64,000 bases of DNA from Mycolicibacterium novocastrense (GTDB taxonomy: Bacteria; Actinomycetota; Actinomycetes; Mycobacteriales; Mycobacteriaceae), in NCBI RefSeq assembly GCF_001570485.1, contig NZ_BCTA01000072.1, positions 1 through 64,000 of the forward strand. The letters run 5' to 3'. Position numbers and translations under genes: made by a program. Of the stretch, positions 33,597-41,519 are shown piece by piece (the stretch's first letter is position 1; each line of letters starts with the position of its first letter). The notes beneath the pieces were generated by a model, which saw nothing but the letters and a program-made list of their open reading frames with translations, was not told the DNA's origin and did no database searches.

Positions 33597-35132
33597 ATGG
33601 AAGCCGACTACATCGTCGTGGGAACGGGCTCGGCCGGGTCGGTGGTGGCCGCCCGGCTCAGCGACGATCCGTCCGTGCGGGTCGTCGCGCTCGAGGCCGG
33701 TCCGCATGACAAGGACAGGTTCATCCGCATCCCTGCCGGCTTCGTCAAGTTGTTCCGCGGGCCCATGGACTGGGACTACCTGACCGAACCGCAGAAGGAG
33801 CTCGACGGCCGCGAAATCTATTGGCCGCGAGGCAAGATGGTCGGCGGGTCGTCGTCGATGAACGCGATGATGTGGGTGCGCGGATTCGCTGCGGACTACG
33901 ACGAGTGGGGGCAGGCCGCCGGCGAGCAGTGGGACTACGCGCACCTCGAGCCGTACCTGCGTCGCATCGAAGCCGGTCCGCTCTCCATCAGCCCGCAGCG
34001 CAGCCCGCGCAGCGCCACCGCCAAATGGCTTGCCGCCGCCGAGCAGTGCGGCTACCGCATCGAGAAGCCGAACCAGGCGGCGCCGGAGGGGTTCTGCGAG
34101 ACGTTGGTGACCCAGCGCCGCGGTGCGCGGTGGAGCGCCGCCGACGCCTACCTGAAACCGGCCCTCAAGCGCGACAACCTCACGCTCGAAACGGAGGCGT
34201 TGGCGACCAGGGTGGTGTTCGACGGACACCGCGCCGTCGGCGTCGAGATCGAGCAGAACGGCGCCCGCCGCATCATCGGGGCCCGGCGCGAAGTCGTGTT
34301 GTGCGGCGGGGCGATCAACAGCCCTCAGCTGTTGATGCTGTCGGGTATCGGTGACGGCGAACGGTTGGCCGAGCACGGCATCCAAACGCTGGTCCACGCC
34401 CCGAACGTGGGCGCCAATCTCCTCGACCACTTCATCGCGGCGCTCGGCTTCGACGTTCCCGACGACAGCCTGTTCGCCGCCGAGAAGCCGCTTCAGCTGC
34501 TCAACTACCTGCTGCGACGTCGCGGCATGCTCACCTCCAACGTGGGAGAGGCCTACGGCTTCGTCCGCAGCCGCCCCGACCTCGCGCTGCCCGATCTGGA
34601 GCTGATCTTCGCTCCGGCACCGTTCTTCGAAGAGGGCATCGGCGACCCCTACGACAAGCACGCCGTCGTACTGGGCGCGATCCTGCTCAAACCGTCCAGC
34701 ACCGGCACCATCGAACTGCGCTCGCCCGACCCGGCGGACAAGCCGATCATCGACCCGCGCTATCTCAGCGATCCGGGCGGCGCCGACCGCGCGGCGATGA
34801 TGGCCGGCCTGCGCATCTGCGCGACGATCGCCCAGGCACCGGCGCTCGAGGGCGTCATCGGCAAGATCGCGCGACCTCTCGATTCGGCGGCCCTCGACGA
34901 GGCGACGCTGGAACGCGCGCTCGCCACGTTCTCGCACACGCTGTACCACCCGGTCGGCACGTGCCGCATGGGTCGCGACGACGCGAGCGTGGTCGATCCG
35001 CACCTGCGCGTCCGCGGTGTCGAAGGGCTGCGGGTCGCCGACGCGTCGGTGATGCCGACCATCATCCGCGGGCACACCCACGCGCCCAGCGTGCTGATCG
35101 GAGAGAAGGCCGCCGAACTGCTCCGCGCCTGA
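33597..35132 (+). CDS. GMC-family FAD oxidoreductase (choline dehydrogenase-like), Rv1279 orthologue
   Basis: Flavoprotein of 511 residues that oxidises an alcohol. FAD motif VVGTGSAGSVVAARL (7-21), the GMC signature GKMVGGSSSMNAMMWVRG (about 80-97), the second signature GAINSPQLLMLSGIG (about 239-253) and a C-terminal His pair (YHPVGTCRMG and GHTHAPS) are all present. The ATG at 33597 lies 7 bases after TAGACT (leaderless). Preceding it, 33497-33596 holds GC-rich sequence with a short imperfect repeat of ACTTTCCG-GGTTCGCGC. The true substrate is unknown; 'choline dehydrogenase' is only the closest characterised relative. Confidence 0.88.
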   Translation: MEADYIVVGTGSAGSVVAARLSDDPSVRVVALEAGPHDKDRFIRIPAGFVKLFRGPMDWDYLTEPQKELDGREIYWPRGKMVGGSSSMNAMMWVRGFAADYDEWGQAAGEQWDYAHLEPYLRRIEAGPLSISPQRSPRSATAKWLAAAEQCGYRIEKPNQAAPEGFCETLVTQRRGARWSAADAYLKPALKRDNLTLETEALATRVVFDGHRAVGVEIEQNGARRIIGARREVVLCGGAINSPQLLMLSGIGDGERLAEHGIQTLVHAPNVGANLLDHFIAALGFDVPDDSLFAAEKPLQLLNYLLRRRGMLTSNVGEAYGFVRSRPDLALPDLELIFAPAPFFEEGIGDPYDKHAVVLGAILLKPSSTGTIELRSPDPADKPIIDPRYLSDPGGADRAAMMAGLRICATIAQAPALEGVIGKIARPLDSAALDEATLERALATFSHTLYHPVGTCRMGRDDASVVDPHLRVRGVEGLRVADASVMPTIIRGHTHAPSVLIGEKAAELLRA

Positions 35133-35152
35133 GCAGTGCCAAGATGGGTTCC

Positions 35153-35626
35153 ATGGCCGAGCGCGACCGCGACGACGCCGGGCGTCCGCGCAACACCCGC
35201 CCCCGCGATGCGCTGGGACGGCCGCTGCCCCACGGCAGCGAGGGTGTCGCGCGGATCCCCGACGACCTCGGCCTGCCGCCGGCCGAAACCCTCGCCTACG
35301 CCCAGGAGCTCCTCGACAAGGGCATGGCGTTCCACGCGCACGAGGTGTTGGAGGCGGCGTGGAAGAACGGCCCGGACACCGAACGCACCCTCTGGCAGAG
35401 CCTGGCCCAGCTCGCGGTCGGCATCACCCACGTGCAACGCGGAAACACCAAGGGGGCGCTGGGGGTGTTGAGCCGCGCCCGAGCCGGCCTGGCCGACGTA
35501 ACCTCGGTCGCCCACGGCGTCGACGTCACGGGGCTCGTCGACTATGCCGAGACGCTCATCGACAATCTCGAAGCGGGAGCGCAGATCGACGCGCAGCGAT
35601 TGCGCCCGCGCCTGTCGACCGGCTAG
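35153..35626 (+). CDS. DUF309 domain protein
   Basis: Small helical protein of 157 residues. The DUF309 core is FHAHEVLEAAWKN, followed by LWQSLAQLAVGITHVQRGN, and carries the conserved HxxHExxE-like pattern. The N-terminal 45 residues are polar and probably disordered. Starts at 35153 and 35144 (both ATG) are possible. It follows the GMC gene by 20 bases and may share its transcript. The function is not known. Its stop overlaps the end of the convergent monooxygenase gene by 4 bases. Confidence 0.78.
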   Translation: MAERDRDDAGRPRNTRPRDALGRPLPHGSEGVARIPDDLGLPPAETLAYAQELLDKGMAFHAHEVLEAAWKNGPDTERTLWQSLAQLAVGITHVQRGNTKGALGVLSRARAGLADVTSVAHGVDVTGLVDYAETLIDNLEAGAQIDAQRLRPRLSTG

Positions 35627-36979
35627 CTCGCAGACTGCAGCCGCTGCGCCGGCCCGAAGGTGACGTCACCGAGCCCCAGGTGCTCGCGCAGCGTATCGCC
35701 CGTGTACTCGGTGCGGAACAGACCGCGTCGCTGCAGTTCGGGGACCACCGAGTCGACGAAGTCGTTGAAGGTGCCCGGAGTCTGCGCGGCCGACACCATG
35801 AACCCGTCGGCCTCGCCGGCGTTGAACGATTCCTCTATCTGGTCGGCGACCTGCTCTGCGGTACCGACGAATTGGGGCAGGAGCACACCCTGTGCGTACC
35901 ACTTGCCGATGTCGCGCAGGGTCAGGTTGTCCCGGTTGGCGACCCGTCGCGCCGTGTCGAACAGGCCCTGGGTCCCGCTGACTCGGACGTCTTCGACCGG
36001 AGCGTCGAGGTCGTAGACCGAGAAGTCGTGGTCGGTGTGTACGGACAACGTGATCAGACCGGAGATCGGATCGGCCAACTCGTTGTGGAACGCCGCCTTC
36101 TTCCGCGCGATCGACTCGGTCTCCCCAATGAACGGAATGAACGCAGGGAATATCAGCACCTTGTCGGGGTCGCGGCCGAAATCCGATGCGCGCGACTTGA
36201 TGTCGTCGTAGTAGGCCCGCCTGCCTTCCGGTGTGGGGTCGATCTCGAAGATGGCCTCCGCCCAACGGGCGGCGAAGTCCTTCCCCGTGTTCGACGAGCC
36301 GGCCTGGATCAGCACCGGTCTGCCCTGCGGTGAGCGCGGAACGTTCAGTGGGCCACGGGTCTTGAAGAACCGACCGTCGTGATCGACGGCACGAACCCGC
36401 GACGGGTCGGCGAACACGCCGTCCTTCTTGTCGAGCACCAGCGCGTCGGGATCCCAACTCGACCACAACTCCAGTGCGGCGCGGACGAACTCGTCGGCGC
36501 GCTCATAGCGGAACTCGTGGTCGAGATGATCGTCATGGCCGAAGTTTCGTGCCTCGCTCTGCGTCAGCGATGTGACGATGTTCCACGCCACCCGGCCGCG
36601 GGTGATGTGGTCGAGGCTGGCGAAGATGCGGGCCAGCTCGTAGGGGTGAAAGTAGGTGGCGGACTTGGTGATCGCGACACCCAGTTTCTGGGTCACCGCG
36701 CCGATGCTGGCCGCGACGATCGACGGGTCCAGCGTCGCCGTCGCCTGGGTGCCGCGGCGCAGCGGCTCGGTGATGTCGTCACCGAAGCGGATCGGCGCCG
36801 CGAGCAGATCGGCGAAGAACACGAAGTCGAACTTGCCGCGCTCGAGGATGCGACCGATGCGGTGGTAGTACTCCGGCGTGGTGAACCCCGGTGTCACTGG
36901 CGGGATGACGCCACGCCGCATGCGAATGGGTGACCTGTGAGGCGATCTGAAAACCGCCCAGGTGTAGTTGACGCGACAT
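35623..36979 (-). pseudogene. NtaA/SnaA/DszA-family flavin monooxygenase, frameshifted near the N-terminus
   Basis: FMNH2-dependent monooxygenase of the bacterial-luciferase superfamily (nitrilotriacetate, alkyl-sulfone and dibenzothiophene-sulfone types). The conserved N-terminus MSRQLHLGGF ... WRHPASDTG is read from the ATG at 36979, which has an AGGAG ribosome site. The remaining protein (FTTPEYYHRIGRILERGKFD to the end) is in a different frame. The frames meet at a run of four C at 36886-36889 (G on the coding strand); removing one base restores a continuous protein of about 451 residues. Downstream features are intact, including DHITRGRVAWNIVTS and PQGRPVLIQAGSS. It may be a mutation, a homopolymer error or a slippery site. 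Confidence 0.78.
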
Positions 36980-36995
36980 GGAGTACTCCTAGACG

Positions 36996-37048
36996 CGATT
37001 TGTGCGTGAAGACGATCGCTGGGCGATCGAAATCACGCACAAATCGCT
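36996..37048 (-). promoter_or_regulatory. Long nested stem-loop between the two flavoprotein genes
   Basis: Perfect 15-base arms (36996-37010 and 37034-37048) enclose a second hairpin of 7-base arms (37014-37020 and 37024-37030) with a 3-base loop; only a 3x3 internal loop interrupts a 22-bp stem. It lies between the stop of the DszC-like gene (37063) and the start of the monooxygenase (36979), both minus strand. No U-run follows. It could be an attenuator, a processing site or an interspersed intergenic palindrome. Confidence 0.7.
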
Positions 37049-37062
37049 GGGTGGGTGAGGGG

Positions 37063-38283
37063 TCAGAAGTAGGCGTTCGACGGTATCGGGGTGTCGTGCA
37101 GCAGGTTCTGGCCGATCACCCTGGCCTTGTAGACGACCGGGTTGTGCAACGTGATTGTGCGGATGTTGCGCCAGTGCCGGTCCAGATTGCGTTTGCGGCT
37201 GGCAGCGCTGGCCCCGCCGAGCTCGAGTAGTCGCGTGGCGGCCTCCGGCGCCACCGCGTCCAGATGCACCTTGACCTTGGCCACCTTCAGCTGAGCCTCC
37301 GCGGCGAGGTCGGCGTCGGGAACCCCGTCGACCTCCGAGGCCGTCGCGGCGCCGATGGCCGCCGCCGCATCGAGCACCGAGGCCTGGGCGATGTAGGCGG
37401 TACTGGCCAGCTCGCCGAGCAGCTTCTGGTACAGCGGATCGTCGCTGGGCCGCTCGGTCAGCGCGTGGCTGAAGCTGCGGTCACGGGACCGCAACAGCGC
37501 GACGCCGTCGTCGACGACGGACTCGAGGATGCCCGCCACGACCGCGTGGATGAACAGCTGCAGCGAGGCGTACTGGACCGTCGGCACCGGATCGGCGTCG
37601 TAGGGTGTGTCGCTGAGCACCTCGTCGGCGGCGACCGCGACATCGGTGAAGACGGTGGTGCCGGTGCCTGTGCGACGCTGACCGAAGCCGTCCCAGTCGT
37701 CGATGATGCGCACCCCCTCACGGTCGGCGGGCACCACCACGTTGGCGACCGAGTCGTGGTCGGTGGTGGCGGTCACCGTGAGGTAGTCGGAGAACAACGT
37801 CCCTGTGCTGTAGAACTTCTCGCCGTCCAACCGATAGCTGCCCTCGTTGGTGGGGTCGGGTAGCAGACGCGTCTTGAACACCAGGCTGCCGACGGCCAAC
37901 GAGCCCTTCTCGCTGAACGCGTTGCCGAAGATTTTGCCGGCGGCGACCTTCTCCAACCACGCCTTCGACGTCGGCAGATCGATCGTGCGCAGTCGTTCCT
38001 CGACGAACCAGAAGTGGGTGCGGAAGATGTGCGCGACGATCGGATCGGCGTGCGCGACGTCGATGACGGCAGAAAACAGTTGCGGGACGGTGAATCCTGC
38101 ACCACCTGCCTCGACCGGCAGTCGAAGGGTGCCAAAACCCGCGTGCTTGAGCGCGGCGACCGCGTCGAAGGGGTTCTCGTCGTTGAGGTCGCGGTCGCTG
38201 GCGCCTTCGGCGATGCGGGCGAGCAGCTGCGTCCACTCCGGAGTTCCCGGAAGCGCGCGTGTGGGGATATCGGCCGTTGTCAT
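37063..38283 (-). CDS. DszC/SfnB-type acyl-CoA-dehydrogenase-fold flavin monooxygenase
   Basis: Flavoprotein of 406 residues with the acyl-CoA dehydrogenase fold. It resembles the DszC/SfnB group that oxygenates organosulfur compounds (dibenzothiophene, dimethylsulfone) rather than true acyl-CoA dehydrogenases. Recognisable parts are GNAFSEKGS (about 131-139), YRLDGEKFYSTGTLFSDYL (about 157-175) and the C-terminal LGGASAASRKRNLDRHWRNI (about 362-381). The ATG at 38283 is chosen; an in-frame GTG at 38319 adds 12 residues. It precedes the NtaA/DszA-like gene on the same strand, a common pairing in organosulfur or nitrogen scavenging. Reduced flavin would come from a reductase not encoded here. 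Confidence 0.8.
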   Translation of the reverse strand: MTTADIPTRALPGTPEWTQLLARIAEGASDRDLNDENPFDAVAALKHAGFGTLRLPVEAGGAGFTVPQLFSAVIDVAHADPIVAHIFRTHFWFVEERLRTIDLPTSKAWLEKVAAGKIFGNAFSEKGSLAVGSLVFKTRLLPDPTNEGSYRLDGEKFYSTGTLFSDYLTVTATTDHDSVANVVVPADREGVRIIDDWDGFGQRRTGTGTTVFTDVAVAADEVLSDTPYDADPVPTVQYASLQLFIHAVVAGILESVVDDGVALLRSRDRSFSHALTERPSDDPLYQKLLGELASTAYIAQASVLDAAAAIGAATASEVDGVPDADLAAEAQLKVAKVKVHLDAVAPEAATRLLELGGASAASRKRNLDRHWRNIRTITLHNPVVYKARVIGQNLLHDTPIPSNAYF

Positions 38284-38356
38284 GGCGTTTGTTCTACCGA
38301 CCGCCGACACCGCGAACACTGCTTTGGCTCACCGAGAGCCTAAGGCGCCGCGGTTC

Positions 38357-39724
38357 TCAGTCCGCCAGCGCCAGGACTTCGTCGAACCCCTCAACCATGC
38401 ATGTATGGAAGAGGTCGTAGTCGGGGATCGCGCCGGTGTCGACGTTCAGGCCGAGATGACACGTGTCGGTATAGGTCAACAGCGTCACGTTGACGGCCGC
38501 GCCGATCGTCGGTCCGAATGCGTACTGGGCGCTCACGCGGGCCCCACCGAGATACACGGTGACCGGGATCCCCGGCACGTCGCTGGCGACGAAATCCACG
38601 TGGCGCAGGATGGAGCCGATGTACCAGCGCGGCATGAGGTTGAGGACCCCGGCGATTGTCTGCGTATACGGAATCGAACGCTCATGACGAACGTCGCTTG
38701 TGCGGGAGTGAATTTCACGGATCCGCTTAGCCGGGTCGGGGAGCCCCGCGGGCACATCGAACCGCATCAGCGTTATCCGATTGCCGCCCATCTCCTCTCC
38801 GTCGGTCCGCAGGTTGATCGGCATGGTCAGGTGCAGGTCGCCGATGACGATGCCGTGCGCTTCGTGGTAACGACGCAAACCGCCGGCGACCCCGGCCACG
38901 AAGGCGTCGTTGAGTGCGCAGTCACATCGGTGCGCCGCCTCGCGGAGTCCACGCAGCGAGACCTCGTGCACTCCGAGGCGACGGACCAGGCTGCGGCGCG
39001 TGATCAGTGGCGATCCGGTGCTGTTCACCGGGCGGACCGTGCGGTAGACCGACGCCGCCGTCGCCGTTGTCGCAGCCAACGCCTCGAGCGGATTGCGAAT
39101 CCCTCGCTGCAGCCACTTCGGCGCCGACTTGGCCGCCATGCTCGCGGCGGCGCTGGCCAGTCCCACGTTGTAGCGCAATGCATCACGGTAAGCACCGAGC
39201 CACGAGTCGGTCGTGGGTGGGGGCGGCGGTTCGGGCCGGGGCGGGTCGGCGTTCGGATGCGGTTCGAGGTCGAACAGGATCATGCCGATCTGGATGCCGC
39301 CGACGCCGTCGGTCAAGGCGTGGTGGAATCGGCACAGCACCGCGGCCGCCCCGTTGGGCAATCCGTCGATCAGCGTGACTTCCCAGAGCGGACGAGCCCG
39401 GTCGAAGTCGGCCATCTCCGCCACGCGCGCCATCTCCAGCACGGTGTCCACGGTGCCCGGAGTCGGAGCGGTCACCCGCCGCATGTGAAAGTCGAGGTCG
39501 AAGTCGGGTGCCGGCTCCCACCGCGGAGGTGCCGGCGGCGGCGACTGTACGACTCGCTGCCGCAACATCGGCAGCATGCGGCTCATCCGGTCGAACCGGC
39601 TGCGCACCTCGGTCCAGTCGGGTGCCTGCTCGAGCAGGATCACCGTCACCACGGTCGACCGCAACCGCGGGTCACTTTCCATCGCCCAGGTGAAGGCGTC
39701 TGTATTGCGCATGAATGCAGTCAT
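38357..39724 (-). CDS. Wax ester synthase / diacylglycerol acyltransferase (WS/DGAT family)
   Basis: Acyltransferase of 455 residues that uses acyl-CoA to make triacylglycerol or wax esters. The catalytic HHxxxDG motif is FHHALTDGVGG (about residue 130), and the PLWEVTLIDG and NDAFVAGVAGGLRRY stretches are family features. The ATG at 39724 begins MTAFMRNTDAFTWAMESD, the usual WS/DGAT N-terminus. It sits between the opp operon and the DszC-like gene, all minus strand, but with a 113-base gap containing a hairpin after oppA. Mycobacteria carry many paralogues, so the physiological acceptor is unclear. Confidence 0.88.
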   Translation of the reverse strand: MTAFMRNTDAFTWAMESDPRLRSTVVTVILLEQAPDWTEVRSRFDRMSRMLPMLRQRVVQSPPPAPPRWEPAPDFDLDFHMRRVTAPTPGTVDTVLEMARVAEMADFDRARPLWEVTLIDGLPNGAAAVLCRFHHALTDGVGGIQIGMILFDLEPHPNADPPRPEPPPPPTTDSWLGAYRDALRYNVGLASAAASMAAKSAPKWLQRGIRNPLEALAATTATAASVYRTVRPVNSTGSPLITRRSLVRRLGVHEVSLRGLREAAHRCDCALNDAFVAGVAGGLRRYHEAHGIVIGDLHLTMPINLRTDGEEMGGNRITLMRFDVPAGLPDPAKRIREIHSRTSDVRHERSIPYTQTIAGVLNLMPRWYIGSILRHVDFVASDVPGIPVTVYLGGARVSAQYAFGPTIGAAVNVTLLTYTDTCHLGLNVDTGAIPDYDLFHTCMVEGFDEVLALAD

Positions 39725-39815
39725 CGTCGGCTCCCGCACCCACGCTACGACGGCATGTGAGCTGGGCGAAGCTCCTGCTCCCACGAAAGGACCGAAGCCC
39801 CCGGAGGTGTCGACG

Positions 39816-39839
39816 AAGGTCCTCAGACCTGAGGGTCTT
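39816..39839 (-). terminator. Imperfect hairpin at the end of the opp operon
   Basis: CCTCAG and CTGAGG pair perfectly and extend with further A-T and G-C pairs around two mismatches, directly after the oppA stop. No U-tract follows. Position at the end of a four-gene operon suggests a mycobacterial-type terminator, but the loop is very small. Confidence 0.35.
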
Positions 39840-41508
39840 ACGGCTTCATGAAGCCGATCTTGGTGTAGTCGGCGTCGGCCAGGCCGAACGCACCGAAGTT
39901 GGCCAGATTGCTTCGCACCGCGACGTTTCCGGGCGACTGGGTCAACGGCAGGCTGAACACCTCGTTGAACAACATCTTGTCCAGCTCGTTGGCCAGCACA
40001 CGGGCTTTGGCCGGATCGAGTTCACCGACGGTCTGCTCGATCTTCGCGTCGATCTCCGGGGTGCCGATCTGCCCGAAGTTGCTCTCGGCTCCGGTGCGGT
40101 AGATCTGTGTCAGGCTCGCGAGCGGGAAAGCATCACCGCTCCAGGAGAATTGGGCGATGTCGAAGTTGCCGACGGTGACGTAGTCGGTGAAGAAGCCGGC
40201 GGCCGGGCGGACGTCCAGCTCCAGTTTCACGCCGATCTGGGCGAGGTTGTTCTGCGCGATCTGCCCGTATTGCCGGGTGCTGAGGGAGTCGAACAGCACG
40301 TCGCGGATCACGAGTTGGCGGCCGTCCTTCTCGCGGAACTGGCCGACCTGCCGCCAACCGAGCGCGTCGAGTTCCTGCTTGGCCTTCTCCGGGTCGAAGG
40401 CGAGCGCGCCGCTGTTGTCCCGGTAACCCTCTTGGCCCGCGACGAAGATGTGGTTGTTCAGCGGTGCGGGGTTGTCGGCGAGCCCGCGCTGAGTGACTTC
40501 GGCGATGGTCTTGCGGTCGATGCCCTTGGCGATGGCGCGTCGCAGCGCGGGGTCGGCCAGGATCGAACCCGGGGAGCCGTTGAACGTGAAGTGATACCAG
40601 GCCAGACCGGGCGCCCGCCGGATGGTCACCCCCTGCGTGCGTCGCGCGATCTCCATCTCGTCGAGCGTCGCCAGCCCGGTGGCGTCGATGGTGTTGTTCT
40701 GCAGCGCGGGGATACGCGCGGCGTCGTCGAGGACCAGGAAGGTGATGCTGTCCAGCAGCGGCTGCTCACCCCACCATTTGGGGTTGCGGGTCAACGTGAT
40801 TCGCTTGGCGCCACGATCGAGGTTGGAGACCATGAACGGTCCCGCCGACGGGCCGGGGCCGTTGAGCTGTCCCCTGTTGAAGACCTCCGGATCCTCCGTC
40901 GAGCTCTTGGGCAGCAGCATGCTGGTGCCCGCGAACATGCCGCGCCAGTCCGACCACGGCTTGGCGAAGGTGACGACGGCCTGGCGGTCGTCGACGCCCC
41001 GCTCGACTTTCTCGACCCGGTCGCTGCCGTTGGTCGCCGCGATCGCGAACCGGTCGTCCTTGCCGCTGGTCGCGTTGATCTGCGACCGGATGTCCTCCCA
41101 GGTGATCGGTGCGCCGTCGCTCCACACCGCCTCCGGGTTGATCGTGTACGTGACGACCTGCGGGTCGGTGCTCGTCAGCTCTACATCGGTGAAGTAGTCG
41201 GTGTTGACGGTGGCCGAGCCGTCGGGACCGATCCGGAACGCGCGCGGCATCGTAGGTTTGAGGACCGAGTTGTTGTCCCCGGTGTTGCCGTCGATGTGCA
41301 GCGGGTTGAAGTTCGGCGAGAAGTCGTTGAGCGCCAGCCGGAGGTTGCCGCCTTGCTGCAGGTTGGCGACGTCCTGCGGGTTGACGTCGTTGGTGCTTCC
41401 CACCGTCGCCTCGCCGCCGGCGGAGGGGGCCTCCTCGGATCCGCCGGAGCAGGCGGTCAGGGTGAGCGCGGCGATCATGGACACCGCAGCGAAGCGTCGG
41501 ATATTCAT
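39838..41508 (-). CDS. oppA: Oligopeptide ABC importer, substrate-binding lipoprotein OppA
   Basis: Extracytoplasmic solute-binding protein family 5 member of 556 residues. The signal peptide ends in the lipobox LTAC (Cys 20), so it is anchored on the outer face of the membrane. The family 5 core is visible in SDGAPITWEDIRSQI (about 131-145). M. tuberculosis OppA (Rv1280c) binds peptides including glutathione-related ligands. It is the last gene of oppBCDA, 11 bases after oppD. Confidence 0.9.
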   Translation of the reverse strand: MNIRRFAAVSMIAALTLTACSGGSEEAPSAGGEATVGSTNDVNPQDVANLQQGGNLRLALNDFSPNFNPLHIDGNTGDNNSVLKPTMPRAFRIGPDGSATVNTDYFTDVELTSTDPQVVTYTINPEAVWSDGAPITWEDIRSQINATSGKDDRFAIAATNGSDRVEKVERGVDDRQAVVTFAKPWSDWRGMFAGTSMLLPKSSTEDPEVFNRGQLNGPGPSAGPFMVSNLDRGAKRITLTRNPKWWGEQPLLDSITFLVLDDAARIPALQNNTIDATGLATLDEMEIARRTQGVTIRRAPGLAWYHFTFNGSPGSILADPALRRAIAKGIDRKTIAEVTQRGLADNPAPLNNHIFVAGQEGYRDNSGALAFDPEKAKQELDALGWRQVGQFREKDGRQLVIRDVLFDSLSTRQYGQIAQNNLAQIGVKLELDVRPAAGFFTDYVTVGNFDIAQFSWSGDAFPLASLTQIYRTGAESNFGQIGTPEIDAKIEQTVGELDPAKARVLANELDKMLFNEVFSLPLTQSPGNVAVRSNLANFGAFGLADADYTKIGFMKP

Positions 41509-41519
41509 GCGCTCCGACT

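Noticed and set aside
37847..39760. Plus-strand frame of 637 codons opposite the WS/DGAT gene
   Set aside because: The minus-strand protein has the HHxxxDG motif and normal family length; the opposite frame has none.
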